From contig JADHTP010000157.1 of NCBI GenBank assembly GCA_016784945.1, positions 1 to 7,298 of the forward strand: a stretch of DNA of 7,298 nt, written 5' to 3'. The notes below the pieces were generated by a model, which ran no database searches, was not told the DNA's origin, and worked only from the letters and a program-made list of their open reading frames with translations. This DNA comes from Deltaproteobacteria bacterium. GTDB lineage: Bacteria > Myxococcota_A > UBA9042 > DTJE01. The position numbers and the translations under genes are program-made. Positions within the stretch are counted from its first letter, which is position 1; each line of letters starts with the position of its first letter. This document shows positions 1 through 5,532 of this stretch, in pieces.

Positions 1-469
1 CCACCAGCTTCAGGACCATCACGCCGTTTTCGTAGAACTTGCGTACGTCGAAACGGCCGTCGAAAAGACTCGACACCTGTTCGGACTTGATCAGGCCTTC
101 TTCGTAGTTCCGGAGGGCGTCGACCCGGCCGTCGAAGTCGAGGTCGAGTTCTTCCTTGGTCATGTCACCGCCTTCACTGAAGTGCTGGGTGACATCGAGT
201 CGGGCGTCCCCGTTCAGGTCCATGGATTTCTTGACGAGGATCTTTTCCTTTGTCTTGTCCTTCTTCACCCTTTCGCGGAAGTAGGTATAGACGTCGGACT
301 TTCCGTTGCCGTCGAGGTCCGACTGCTGAAGCACCAGGCCTTCGTCGGTGGCCGAGGTCTTGACCGTGGCGATGGTATCCATGTCGCCGCCGGTCAGACC
401 GGTCCGGGAGGCACCGGAACAACCGCCCAGGATCAGCGTGATCGCCATCAATCCGAGCACAACGCGCAC
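1..469 (-). CDS. Lipoprotein with Asp-rich calcium-loop-like repeats (3' end beyond window)
   Basis: This frame is open from a GTG start to the left edge, giving 156 codons, so the protein is partial at its C terminus. The start is chosen because a strong GGAGG lies 6 nt upstream and a bacterial lipoprotein signal follows at once: Arg2, a hydrophobic core, then LGGC with the lipidated Cys at 17. Ser18 at +2 favours outer-membrane sorting. After a short linker come at least four imperfect repeats, each with an Asp-x-Asp/Asn-x-x-Gly-x-x-Asp type loop followed by a short aromatic strand (for example DLDGNGKSD at 51-59, then DLNGDARLD, DLDFDGRVD and a weaker fourth). Such loops resemble EF-hand or dockerin calcium loops, but they are spaced 22-33 residues apart with beta-like segments between them. 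A surface or periplasmic calcium-binding lipoprotein is therefore an inference, and I do not recognise a named family. A TTGACA promoter lies directly upstream. Confidence 0.82.
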   Translation of the reverse strand, partial: MRVVLGLMAITLILGGCSGASRTGLTGGDMDTIATVKTSATDEGLVLQQSDLDGNGKSDVYTYFRERVKKDKTKEKILVKKSMDLNGDARLDVTQHFSEGGDMTKEELDLDFDGRVDALRNYEEGLIKSEQVSSLFDGRFDVRKFYENGVMVLKLV

Positions 470-498
470 GGGTCACCTCCCTGGAATCGCTTGTCCAG

Positions 499-527
499 AA
501 AATAATAGAGCGGCCGGACAGTGTCAA
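499..527 (-). promoter_or_regulatory. Sigma-70-type promoter of the repeat lipoprotein gene
   Basis: On the minus strand a perfect TTGACA (522-527) is followed, 17 nt later, by TATTTT (499-504). Transcription would begin near 492, leaving a short leader that contains the GGAGG of the lipoprotein gene. A second possible -10, TATTAT (502-507), has only a 14-nt spacer and is less likely. Confidence 0.55.
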
Positions 528-571
528 GTGAGGAAGGGATGTCCGCAACCGCGGTTTCCGTTTGTGGTCCG

Positions 572-1042
572 TCATGCCATGATCGGTACGTGTTTCAGGA
601 TGTGCTGGATGCGTCCGAACGTTTCGATATAACGTGAAAAATAGGCCCTGGCGACCATTCCCATGACCTCCATCCCGATCAGGTGGTTCTCTTCGAGAAC
701 GGCGCGGAACGGGTCGGCCTCGATGGCCAGCACCCTGGTCGGTTCCAGGCACAGGGCCGTGGCCGTGTAGCGTTCCGACCCGAGGAGAGGGGAGAGCCCG
801 AAGAACTCGCCGTTCTCAACGGCGGTCACGATGAGCTTGAGCTTCCCCACCGCCGCGGGCAGCGTCAGGTGGATCCGCCCTTCCAGCATGATGAAGACAT
901 GGGCACCCTTGTCTTCGTGCCGAAAGACCAAATCGCCCTTCTTGAATGCCTTCGTTGACGAAAAGGCGTTGATGCGGCCCACATTGTCCACGGTCAGCGT
1001 ACGGAACAGATCGTGACCTTTGAGCATCTCCGTAACACCCAT
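572..1042 (-). CDS. Stand-alone cyclic-nucleotide-binding-like domain protein
   Basis: This 156-aa protein consists almost wholly of one CRP/CAP-type cyclic-nucleotide-binding beta barrel (about residues 8-115) followed by a helix (about 115-150). The expected landmarks are visible: LF at 12-13 in the entry helix, FKKGDLVF at 33-40, the turn LEGRI at 53-57, and GEFFG at 78-82. The phosphate-binding cassette, however, departs from the usual FGE-L-x(n)-PR-S/T-A pattern. It reads GEFFGLSPLL at 78-87 and ERYTATA at 90-96, so the expected Glu and the Arg before the Thr-Ala pair appear to be replaced. No DNA-binding helix-turn-helix follows, and there is no room for one. Known relatives act as cAMP/cGMP sensors or as partner domains; here a non-canonical ligand or a purely structural role is an inference. 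The ATG is preceded by a G-rich ribosome binding site and a long leader from a strong promoter. It is transcribed divergently from the glycosyltransferase-ApbE gene. Confidence 0.82.
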   Translation of the reverse strand: MGVTEMLKGHDLFRTLTVDNVGRINAFSSTKAFKKGDLVFRHEDKGAHVFIMLEGRIHLTLPAAVGKLKLIVTAVENGEFFGLSPLLGSERYTATALCLEPTRVLAIEADPFRAVLEENHLIGMEVMGMVARAYFSRYIETFGRIQHILKHVPIMA

Positions 1043-1060
1043 GATGACCCCCTTGGGACC

Positions 1061-1085
1061 GTGGCGGATCGCGAAAGACCGCCAC
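1061..1085 (-). promoter_or_regulatory. Hairpin in the 5' leader of the cyclic-nucleotide-domain gene
   Basis: GTGGCGG and CCGCCAC form a perfect 7-bp stem around an 11-nt loop, within the transcribed leader and 18 nt before the start codon. It has no U-tract, so it is not an intrinsic terminator. It could affect translation or mRNA stability, but nothing in the sequence proves that. Confidence 0.35.
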
Positions 1086-1123
1086 AGAAACCCGTTAGAC
1101 CCGCTGCACTTGCCTTTCGGTTT

Positions 1124-1152
1124 ATTATGATAAATATGACCATTATTGTCAA
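1124..1152 (-). promoter_or_regulatory. Strong sigma-70-type promoter of the cyclic-nucleotide-domain gene
   Basis: On the minus strand TTGACA (1147-1152), a 17-nt AT-rich spacer and CATAAT (1124-1129) match the consensus at 11 of 12 positions. Start of transcription is expected near 1117, giving a leader of about 75 nt. This is the best promoter match in the window, and the local AT-richness stands out against the GC-rich surroundings. Confidence 0.75.
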
Positions 1153-1171
1153 AGTGTCAGGTTACTCCCAC

Positions 1172-1341
1172 CAGGGCAAACGCATCAAAATGTTGAAACA
1201 GAAGCTACGCACGACCGACAGACAACGTGAACGTGGACGAAAGGTGCTGACATGTTGGCTTACGAACGTCTCGATGTTGACCAGGTTGGCCAAAGCGTCC
1301 ACGACCACGATCACGACCACGAATTAGATGCGTTTGCCCTG
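1172..1341. mobile_element. Long copy of a small inverted-repeat element (MITE-like)
   Basis: A perfect 15-bp inverted repeat bounds this 170-bp stretch: CAGGGCAAACGCATC at 1172-1186 and its reverse complement at 1327-1341. A second, shorter copy lies at 7019-7086. The two share 37 bp at the left end (here 1175-1211) and about 29 bp at the right end, including a hexamer run of the type CCACGA. The interior differs by a net 96 bp plus small junction changes. No transposase is encoded, so the element is non-autonomous or a remnant. It contains a short ORF (1252-1413) whose start resembles four-helix-bundle S23 proteins. Target-site duplication is not clear: CTCCCACC occurs on both sides but is offset by 3 nt on the right. 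Its left end faces the TTGACA of the leftward gene, 19 nt away. Confidence 0.65.
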
Positions 1342-1413
1342 TGCCTCCCACCGGTCCCTGTTCGGCTCGAATCGGCCGGTCCCCACTGTTGTGAACGTAC
1401 GACGGGAGAGTGA
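1252..1413 (+). pseudogene. Residual four-helix-bundle (S23/IVP)-like ORF, core missing
   Basis: A 53-codon frame starts with ATG after a weak AAGGTG. It reads MLAYERLDVDQVGQSV, then alternating Asp-His (HDHDHDH) and ELDAFAL, and continues out of the element to a stop at 1411-1413. The opening, with its YERLDV core, recalls the first helix of four-helix-bundle proteins (PF05635, first described from 23S rRNA intervening sequences). Those proteins are about 110-130 aa, and the other three helices are absent here. The Asp-His run is the translation of the CCACGA hexamer repeat. I read this as an internally deleted remnant. The family resemblance rests on about ten residues, so it is tentative. 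Confidence 0.35.
1300..1324 (+). repeat. CCACGA hexamer tandem repeat
   Basis: Four successive hexamers of the form CCACGA, one of them with T for C, lie just inside the right inverted repeat of the long element copy. The short copy at 7019-7086 retains two. The unit number differs between copies, as expected for a slippage-prone microsatellite inside a repeated element. Confidence 0.7.
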
Positions 1414-1430
1414 CCGTTGACCACTGGCGG

Positions 1431-1457
1431 CCTGCCGTGGCAAAGTCCACGGACAGG
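1431..1457 (+). promoter_or_regulatory. Stem-loop directly upstream of the ribosome binding site
   Basis: CCTGCCGTGG (1431-1440) pairs with CCACGG-A-CAGG (1447-1457), forming a 10-bp stem with one bulged A and a 6-nt loop. It ends 4 nt before the GGAGG (1462-1466) of the glycosyltransferase-ApbE gene. It lacks a U-tract, and its position would suit control of translation initiation. No convincing promoter for this gene was found between 1342 and 1430. Confidence 0.4.
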
Positions 1458-1476
1458 CGAAGGAGGCGTGACTGTC

Positions 1477-4400
1477 ATGGCGAACCGGCTCACGGAAACC
1501 CTCCGGGGTCGGATCACCCGCCACATGGACGACATCTGGGTGGCCGTGGCCGCCCTGGCCACCTACCTGGCGACCCTGGCGCCCTCGGTGACCACCGGGG
1601 ACTCAGGCGAGTTGATCACGGCGGCCGCCGCCCTGGAACTGGCCCACCCCACGGGCTATCCCCTCTACATCCTGCTGGGCAAGGTCTTTACCACGGTCTT
1701 CTTCTTCCTGCCTCCGGACCTGGCGTTGAACGGGTTTTCGGCCTTCACCACCGTGGTCGCGGTTCTGGTGGTGCGGCGCCTCGTGCAGGTGCTGACCGGG
1801 GAACGACTCGTGGCCGTGGGGACGGCCCTGCTGTTCGCCTGGTCGGCCAGCGTGTGGTCCCAGGCGACCTCGGCCCGCGTGTACGCGCTGAACACCGTCC
1901 TGGTCGCCCTGGTGCTGCTGGACCTGGCGCGGCTTCACGCCGGCCGTGAGGGAAACCTGTCACGGGCCTGGGCTTTGTGGGGACTGTCCATGGCCAACCA
2001 CACCGTGGCCGTGGTGATGGCGCCCGTCCTCCTGGCAGCCACCTGGCGATACGGTCCCTCCTGGTTCCGTCGCATTCGCGCCATGGCCTGGGCCGTGCCG
2101 GGTCTTTCCCTTTATCTCTACATCCCTCTGGCCGCCTCCCTGGACCCCTTCCAGAACTGGGGGAACCCCTCAACGCTGGACAACCTGTTCCATTACCTGG
2201 CCAGGACGGAATACTGGGACCGGCGGTTCGTGGAAGACGGCGGAGACGGGTTGATGGTCGTCTGGCACTACCTGACCCTGTTACCCGATGAGTTCACGTG
2301 GCCTGGGGCGGTCCTGCTTCTGGCGGGCCTGGGGATAGGCCTGGTCCGGGCGCCCGTGGCCACCCTGGTCGGTGTCTACCTGTTCGGGTCCAACATGGCC
2401 CTGATGATCGGGCACGGCAGCCGATCCGACATCTTCCACTGGCCCCGCTACATGCTGACGGGATGGCTGGGCCTGACCCTGGTGCTGGGCCTGGGATTGT
2501 CCTTCCTGGTCAAATGGGCGCGCAACCGGCCAGCCTCAATACTTTTCGCGCTGGGACTGCCCGCATTGGCCCTCGTGCTTCACTACCGGGACGCGGACCG
2601 GTCGGGGATCGGACTGGCCAGGGAGTTCAACGAGACCATCCTCCGGCACGTGGAGGAAGGCGCCACGGTCTTCGCCGAGGGAGACAACGTGCTGTTCCCC
2701 CTGATCTATCTGCACCACGTGGAGGGTGTCCGGCCCGACGTCACGCTCGTTCTACAGGGGATCAACGAACTGTCGAACATGGTGATCGATCCGGACAACC
2801 GTCCCATCTACTTCACCCATCATCACAACCTCGGGGCCAGGGAACTGACCCTGGTGCCCGATGGTCTGCTGTACCGGTTGGTGCGCAAGGATTCGGCTTT
2901 CATGGGTCGATCCTGGGACCAGTGGGCCATCCCCTCCTACGAGGAAACGAAAGGCCCCGGTCGGTTGCGGTACCTGGATCGGAACCTGGTAGGCGACTAC
3001 CTGTTCATGAAGGCCATCAACCACGAAAGCGACCGCCAGCGGGCGACACGCATCCTGGAACAGGCCATGGCCGTGGACTTCGACAACACCAAGACCTTCC
3101 TCAACGCCGGGCTGATCTTCGAACGTAACCTGCAGTTCGAAGAGGCCCTAGCCGCCTACAGGCGGGCCCTGCATATCGACGAAAAGGACGAACTTGCCGC
3201 CCGGAAGACCGCTTTCTGGGAAGGCGTCCTGGACCACGTCCGGGACGCGGGAAGCCCCGAGGATCGTGTCAGCCGGCTGGCCGCCGCCCTGTACGAAAAC
3301 GGACGCAGACATCAGGCGGTGCGCGTCCTGCACGAAGCCGTACAGGCCTTCAGACAGTCCTTCAAGCTGAGGTACAACCTGGCGGTCCTCCTTATTGCCG
3401 CGGGCGACCTGCCGTCCGCCCGGGCGGAACTGGAGGCGGCCCTGGCCATACGACCCGACGACCGGATCGCGCTCAGGGACCTGGACCAGGTGCGTCGGAT
3501 CCTGGCATCGAAGGGTGTCCGGCATTCCGAGGAGCGTGCCCTGTACAACGGGATCCCCACCCGGATCGAATTCGTGCTGCCCGGCGGGGAAGGGCCGGAC
3601 GTGGCCGAGGTCGCCGCAGGCGTCTGGCGGGAATTCGACCGGATCGGCGACCTGTTCGATGCCTTCGATCCCGACTCCGAAGTGGGACGCTTGAACACGG
3701 GGCATGGGAAAGGGGAGGTGGCCGTGTCATCGGACATGGCTTTCCTGGTGGAAGAGTCCCGTGTCATCTGGGAAGGAACGACGAAGGCATTCGACCCCAC
3801 GGTCTGGACCCTGAAGACCCTGTGGCGGGACGCGGAACGCCTTGGGATGCTGCCCGATCCCGACCGCTTGTCGAAAACCCGGGCGGCCATGGGTCTGGAA
3901 GGGGTCCGCGTCACGCAGGACCGCCGAGGCCTGGTTTTCGACCACCTGGAAACGGGCCTGGATTTCGGGGGGATCGTAAAGGGGTATGCCGTGGACCGCG
4001 CGGCTCGATTGCTGGCCGGCGCCGGCGCGACCTCCGCCCTGGTCCAGTGCGGCGGCGAGATCAGGGTCTTTGGTCAGCCGGAAGATAGCCGGTCCTGGTC
4101 CATCGGTATCCGCCACCCGGTGGAGAAGGGGAAGACCTGGGGCGTCCTGTCGTCGCCGACGCCCCTGGCTGTTTCCACCAGCGGGCACTACGAGCAGCCC
4201 CACCGGGTGAAAGGCCGCGAGTACTACCACATATTCGATCCCCGGCAAGCCGAGCCCATACCGAACAGGATGCTGGGCGTCACCGTGCTGATCGCCGGCG
4301 ATGACCCGTCGGCTGCCCGGGCGGACGGCCTGGCCACGGCCATGGCGGTGCTGGGACCGGAGGAGGGCCTGAAGGCACTGGCCCGTTTTCCCGGGGCGGA

Positions 4401-4494
4401 AGCCCTGTTCATCGTCAGGGATGAAGGGAGTGCAGTTCCCCGGGAGGTGCGCTCACCGGGAATGGATCGTTTCTATGGTCCCCGTCGCCGGTAG
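1477..4494 (+). CDS. DUF2723/TMEM260-type glycosyltransferase-TPR-ApbE fusion
   Basis: One uninterrupted 1005-aa protein has three parts. Residues 1 to about 390 form a multi-pass membrane domain with DUF2723 (TMEM260, GT-C fold) hallmarks: GDSGEL at 41-46, HPTGYPLY, ARVYALN, the NH of SMANHT, YLYIPLAA and NWGNPST. Human TMEM260 is a protein O-mannosyltransferase, whereas bacterial substrates are mostly unknown. Residues about 390-510 are a soluble linker, and about 510-680 hold TPR-like helix pairs. Residues about 690-1000 are an ApbE domain: FDPTV at 772-776, DFGGIVKGYAVD at 829-840, CGGEI at 858-862, TSG at 901-903, HIFDPR at 918-923, and D950/T954 where the family binds Mg2+. ApbE proteins move FMN from FAD to a Thr of periplasmic flavoproteins, so both catalytic domains probably act outside the cytoplasm. 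ATG 1477 is preferred because GGAGG lies 10 nt upstream; in-frame GTG 1468 and TTG 1417 are alternatives. I know of no described example of this fusion. Confidence 0.92.
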   Translation: MANRLTETLRGRITRHMDDIWVAVAALATYLATLAPSVTTGDSGELITAAAALELAHPTGYPLYILLGKVFTTVFFFLPPDLALNGFSAFTTVVAVLVVRRLVQVLTGERLVAVGTALLFAWSASVWSQATSARVYALNTVLVALVLLDLARLHAGREGNLSRAWALWGLSMANHTVAVVMAPVLLAATWRYGPSWFRRIRAMAWAVPGLSLYLYIPLAASLDPFQNWGNPSTLDNLFHYLARTEYWDRRFVEDGGDGLMVVWHYLTLLPDEFTWPGAVLLLAGLGIGLVRAPVATLVGVYLFGSNMALMIGHGSRSDIFHWPRYMLTGWLGLTLVLGLGLSFLVKWARNRPASILFALGLPALALVLHYRDADRSGIGLAREFNETILRHVEEGATVFAEGDNVLFPLIYLHHVEGVRPDVTLVLQGINELSNMVIDPDNRPIYFTHHHNLGARELTLVPDGLLYRLVRKDSAFMGRSWDQWAIPSYEETKGPGRLRYLDRNLVGDYLFMKAINHESDRQRATRILEQAMAVDFDNTKTFLNAGLIFERNLQFEEALAAYRRALHIDEKDELAARKTAFWEGVLDHVRDAGSPEDRVSRLAAALYENGRRHQAVRVLHEAVQAFRQSFKLRYNLAVLLIAAGDLPSARAELEAALAIRPDDRIALRDLDQVRRILASKGVRHSEERALYNGIPTRIEFVLPGGEGPDVAEVAAGVWREFDRIGDLFDAFDPDSEVGRLNTGHGKGEVAVSSDMAFLVEESRVIWEGTTKAFDPTVWTLKTLWRDAERLGMLPDPDRLSKTRAAMGLEGVRVTQDRRGLVFDHLETGLDFGGIVKGYAVDRAARLLAGAGATSALVQCGGEIRVFGQPEDSRSWSIGIRHPVEKGKTWGVLSSPTPLAVSTSGHYEQPHRVKGREYYHIFDPRQAEPIPNRMLGVTVLIAGDDPSAARADGLATAMAVLGPEEGLKALARFPGAEALFIVRDEGSAVPREVRSPGMDRFYGPRRR

Positions 4495-5042
4495 TCCGGA
4501 TCCCCGTCCTTTTTGTCATCCAGAACGCTCATGGGAACGGTGGGAGCCCGGCCCAGCCTCACGGCTTCCTCGTGGTCCAGGACGACGCGTTCCACGGCGG
4601 CCCGGCCCTCGAAGTCGCCGCCCACGCGGAGCGCGCGTTTCAGTCCCGCCAGGGCCAAGTCGTGCCGATCGGCACGGTCCGCGGCCTTGGCGAAATCCAC
4701 CCATCGAGTGGGGTTGTCCGGTTCGGCCCTGGTCGCCTCCAGCAGTTCGTCGTGAGGCTGCCTGGGCCTGACGGCACGGGTCGGGGCGGCGGGAGAGGGC
4801 GCGGACTCGGGCGCGGCAGTTGCGGTCTGTGTTGGTTCGGGCGCGGGTCGTACCGCGGAGCGACCCTTGCGACCCTTGAAGGGTCGGGAACCGGCGGGCT
4901 CTTCAGCCTCCTGCGGCGGGTCCACGGGCTTTGGGATGGCCGGGAAGTCCGGTGCCTTGTCATCGTTCAACCAGAAGAATCCGACCACCAGGGCACTGAT
5001 GGCCGCGACTCCCACGATCAGGGCTGCTCGGGAACCTGTCAC
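4473..5042 (-). CDS. N-terminally anchored protein with Pro/Ala linker and TPR-like C-terminal helices
   Basis: This 189-aa protein starts at a GTG with GGAGGAG 6 nt upstream. A longer in-frame ATG at 5135 exists but would add an Arg/Gly/Pro-rich segment that overlaps the upstream reading frame. Residues 6-25 are a strongly hydrophobic helix after Arg5, read as a signal anchor. It is followed by FFWLNDDKAPDFP and then a Pro/Ala/Glu-rich linker of about 75 residues with a basic patch (FKGRKGR). From about residue 105 a helical part resembles a TPR pair (HDELLEATRAEPDNPTRW, then a helix with DLALAGLKRAL). The product probably sits in the inner membrane with its C terminus in the periplasm, in a scaffolding role; this is inference and no family is recognised. 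Its start overlaps the stop of the preceding frame as GTGA, suggesting translational coupling. Its last 22 bp overlap the convergent fusion gene. Confidence 0.75.
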   Translation of the reverse strand: MTGSRAALIVGVAAISALVVGFFWLNDDKAPDFPAIPKPVDPPQEAEEPAGSRPFKGRKGRSAVRPAPEPTQTATAAPESAPSPAAPTRAVRPRQPHDELLEATRAEPDNPTRWVDFAKAADRADRHDLALAGLKRALRVGGDFEGRAAVERVVLDHEEAVRLGRAPTVPMSVLDDKKDGDPDYRRRGP

Positions 5043-5221
5043 GGGTATCTCCTCCTCTCGCCGGCCAACAGGCCCAGGGTCAGGACCAGGCCCAGCGCCA
5101 TGGGACCGGCAGTGGTCCCACTGCCCGCGACGCACCCCCCGCTCACACCGCCGGTTTCATCGGTGTCGACTTTGGGCAGCGTCCCGTTCGTATTGGGACC
5201 GGTGATTGCCTCGTCCGTAAC
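5039..5221 (-). pseudogene. Short frame with MYXO-CTERM-like sorting tail, no standard start codon
   Basis: A 60-codon open frame ends in TGA overlapping the GTG of the next gene (GTGA). It reads VTDEAITGPN, a Gly/Thr/Asp-rich stretch, then SGGCVAGSGTTAGP, the hydrophobic helix MALGLVLTLGLLAG and ERRRYP. This order of Gly-Gly-Cys, hydrophobic helix and Arg cluster is the plan of the MYXO-CTERM signal recognised by myxosortases, which anchor exported proteins. The frame is closed upstream by TGA at 5225-5227 and holds no ATG or TTG, and its only GTG lies inside the tail. A ribosome-binding-like AGGGG (5229-5233) sits 7 nt before a GTT, where a GTG would be expected. It also lacks a signal peptide. 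It may be a decayed 3' end of a larger exported protein, a gene with a sequence error, or a non-standard start. The listed start is a placeholder. Confidence 0.4.
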
Positions 5222-5245
5222 CGTTCACCCCTGCCAGTTGGGTTG

Positions 5246-5274
5246 AGTTTTTCAGGATGACGTGGCGATGTCAA
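5246..5274 (-). promoter_or_regulatory. Possible promoter for the MYXO-CTERM-like frame and anchored protein
   Basis: TTGACA (5269-5274, minus strand), a 17-nt spacer ending in TGA, and a weak -10 AAAACT (5246-5251). The TGn before the hexamer may act as an extended -10. Transcription would begin near 5239, just ahead of the short frame at 5221. Confidence 0.4.
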
Positions 5275-5364
5275 GCGAGGAGAAGCGGCGGAGGGGAACG
5301 ATTCATGGTGTCGGCATGACACGCCTGCTCCAGCCCGTCTCGTCCGCATGGACCGCAGGGGCCG

Positions 5365-5496
5365 TCACCACCACGAACCAGACATCCGGTCCGCCTCGTA
5401 CGAGTACCAGGCCGACTGCGGCGCCGCCTTGGCCCCTGGTGTCAGGGCCAGGATGAAGAGGAACGAAGACAGGGCGACAAGCACGTCACGCCGCAT
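5365..5496 (-). CDS. Very small secreted peptide, or 5' remnant of a broken secreted protein
   Basis: The 43-aa ORF starts with ATG, preceded by AGAGG 8-9 nt upstream. Residues 1-24 form a clear Sec signal peptide: MRR, a hydrophobic core and AKA-A at the likely cleavage site. This leaves a mature peptide of 19 residues beginning APQSAWYSYEAD and ending SGSWW. It lies 36 nt after the Cys-rich lipoprotein gene in the same direction, so it is probably cotranscribed. The mature part is too short for a known family. The region downstream stays open in other frames for tens of codons and is followed by a MYXO-CTERM-like tail, so a frameshifted gene running from 5496 to 5039 is an alternative reading. 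The signal peptide is convincing; a function is not assigned. Confidence 0.45.
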   Translation of the reverse strand: MRRDVLVALSSFLFILALTPGAKAAPQSAWYSYEADRMSGSWW

Positions 5497-5532
5497 GGCC
5501 GGGACCTCTTGAGAAAACGATCGGGATGTAGG

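Noticed and set aside
492..520. TGTCC/GGACA inverted pair around the lipoprotein -10
   Set aside because: Five-bp arms with a 19-nt gap are expected by chance.
547..556. Perfect palindrome AACCGCGGTT after the cyclic-nucleotide-domain gene
   Set aside because: Too short for a terminator, with no loop or U-tract; it could be an operator, but nothing supports it.
1013..1327. Rightward frame of about 104 codons across the promoter region and the long element
   Set aside because: It runs antisense through the leader and promoter of the cyclic-nucleotide-domain gene and has no protein-like pattern; only its tail reflects the repeated element.
1165..1352. CTCCCACC on both sides of the long element as a target-site duplication
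   Set aside because: The right copy is offset by 3 nt from the inverted repeat, so it does not meet the usual definition.
1383..1393. CCACTGTTGTG repeated at 7219-7229, both upstream of rightward genes
   Set aside because: Only 11 bp, and its distances to the start codons differ (about 83 and 52 nt); the second copy lies in a promoter spacer. Likely chance.
1410..1949. Rightward open frame of about 180 codons overlapping the start of the fusion gene
   Set aside because: It is Arg/Gly/Pro-rich, shares the region with clear DUF2723 motifs in another frame, and looks like a GC-driven shadow.
2298..3128. Rightward 276-codon frame inside the fusion gene
   Set aside because: Its composition is Pro/Gly/Arg-rich without motifs, while the overlapping frame encodes membrane helices and TPRs.
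4572..5246. Rightward 224-codon frame antisense to the anchored protein
   Set aside because: It has no ribosome binding site or recognisable motif; the opposite strand has a signal anchor, a good GGAGGAG and a GTGA overlap.
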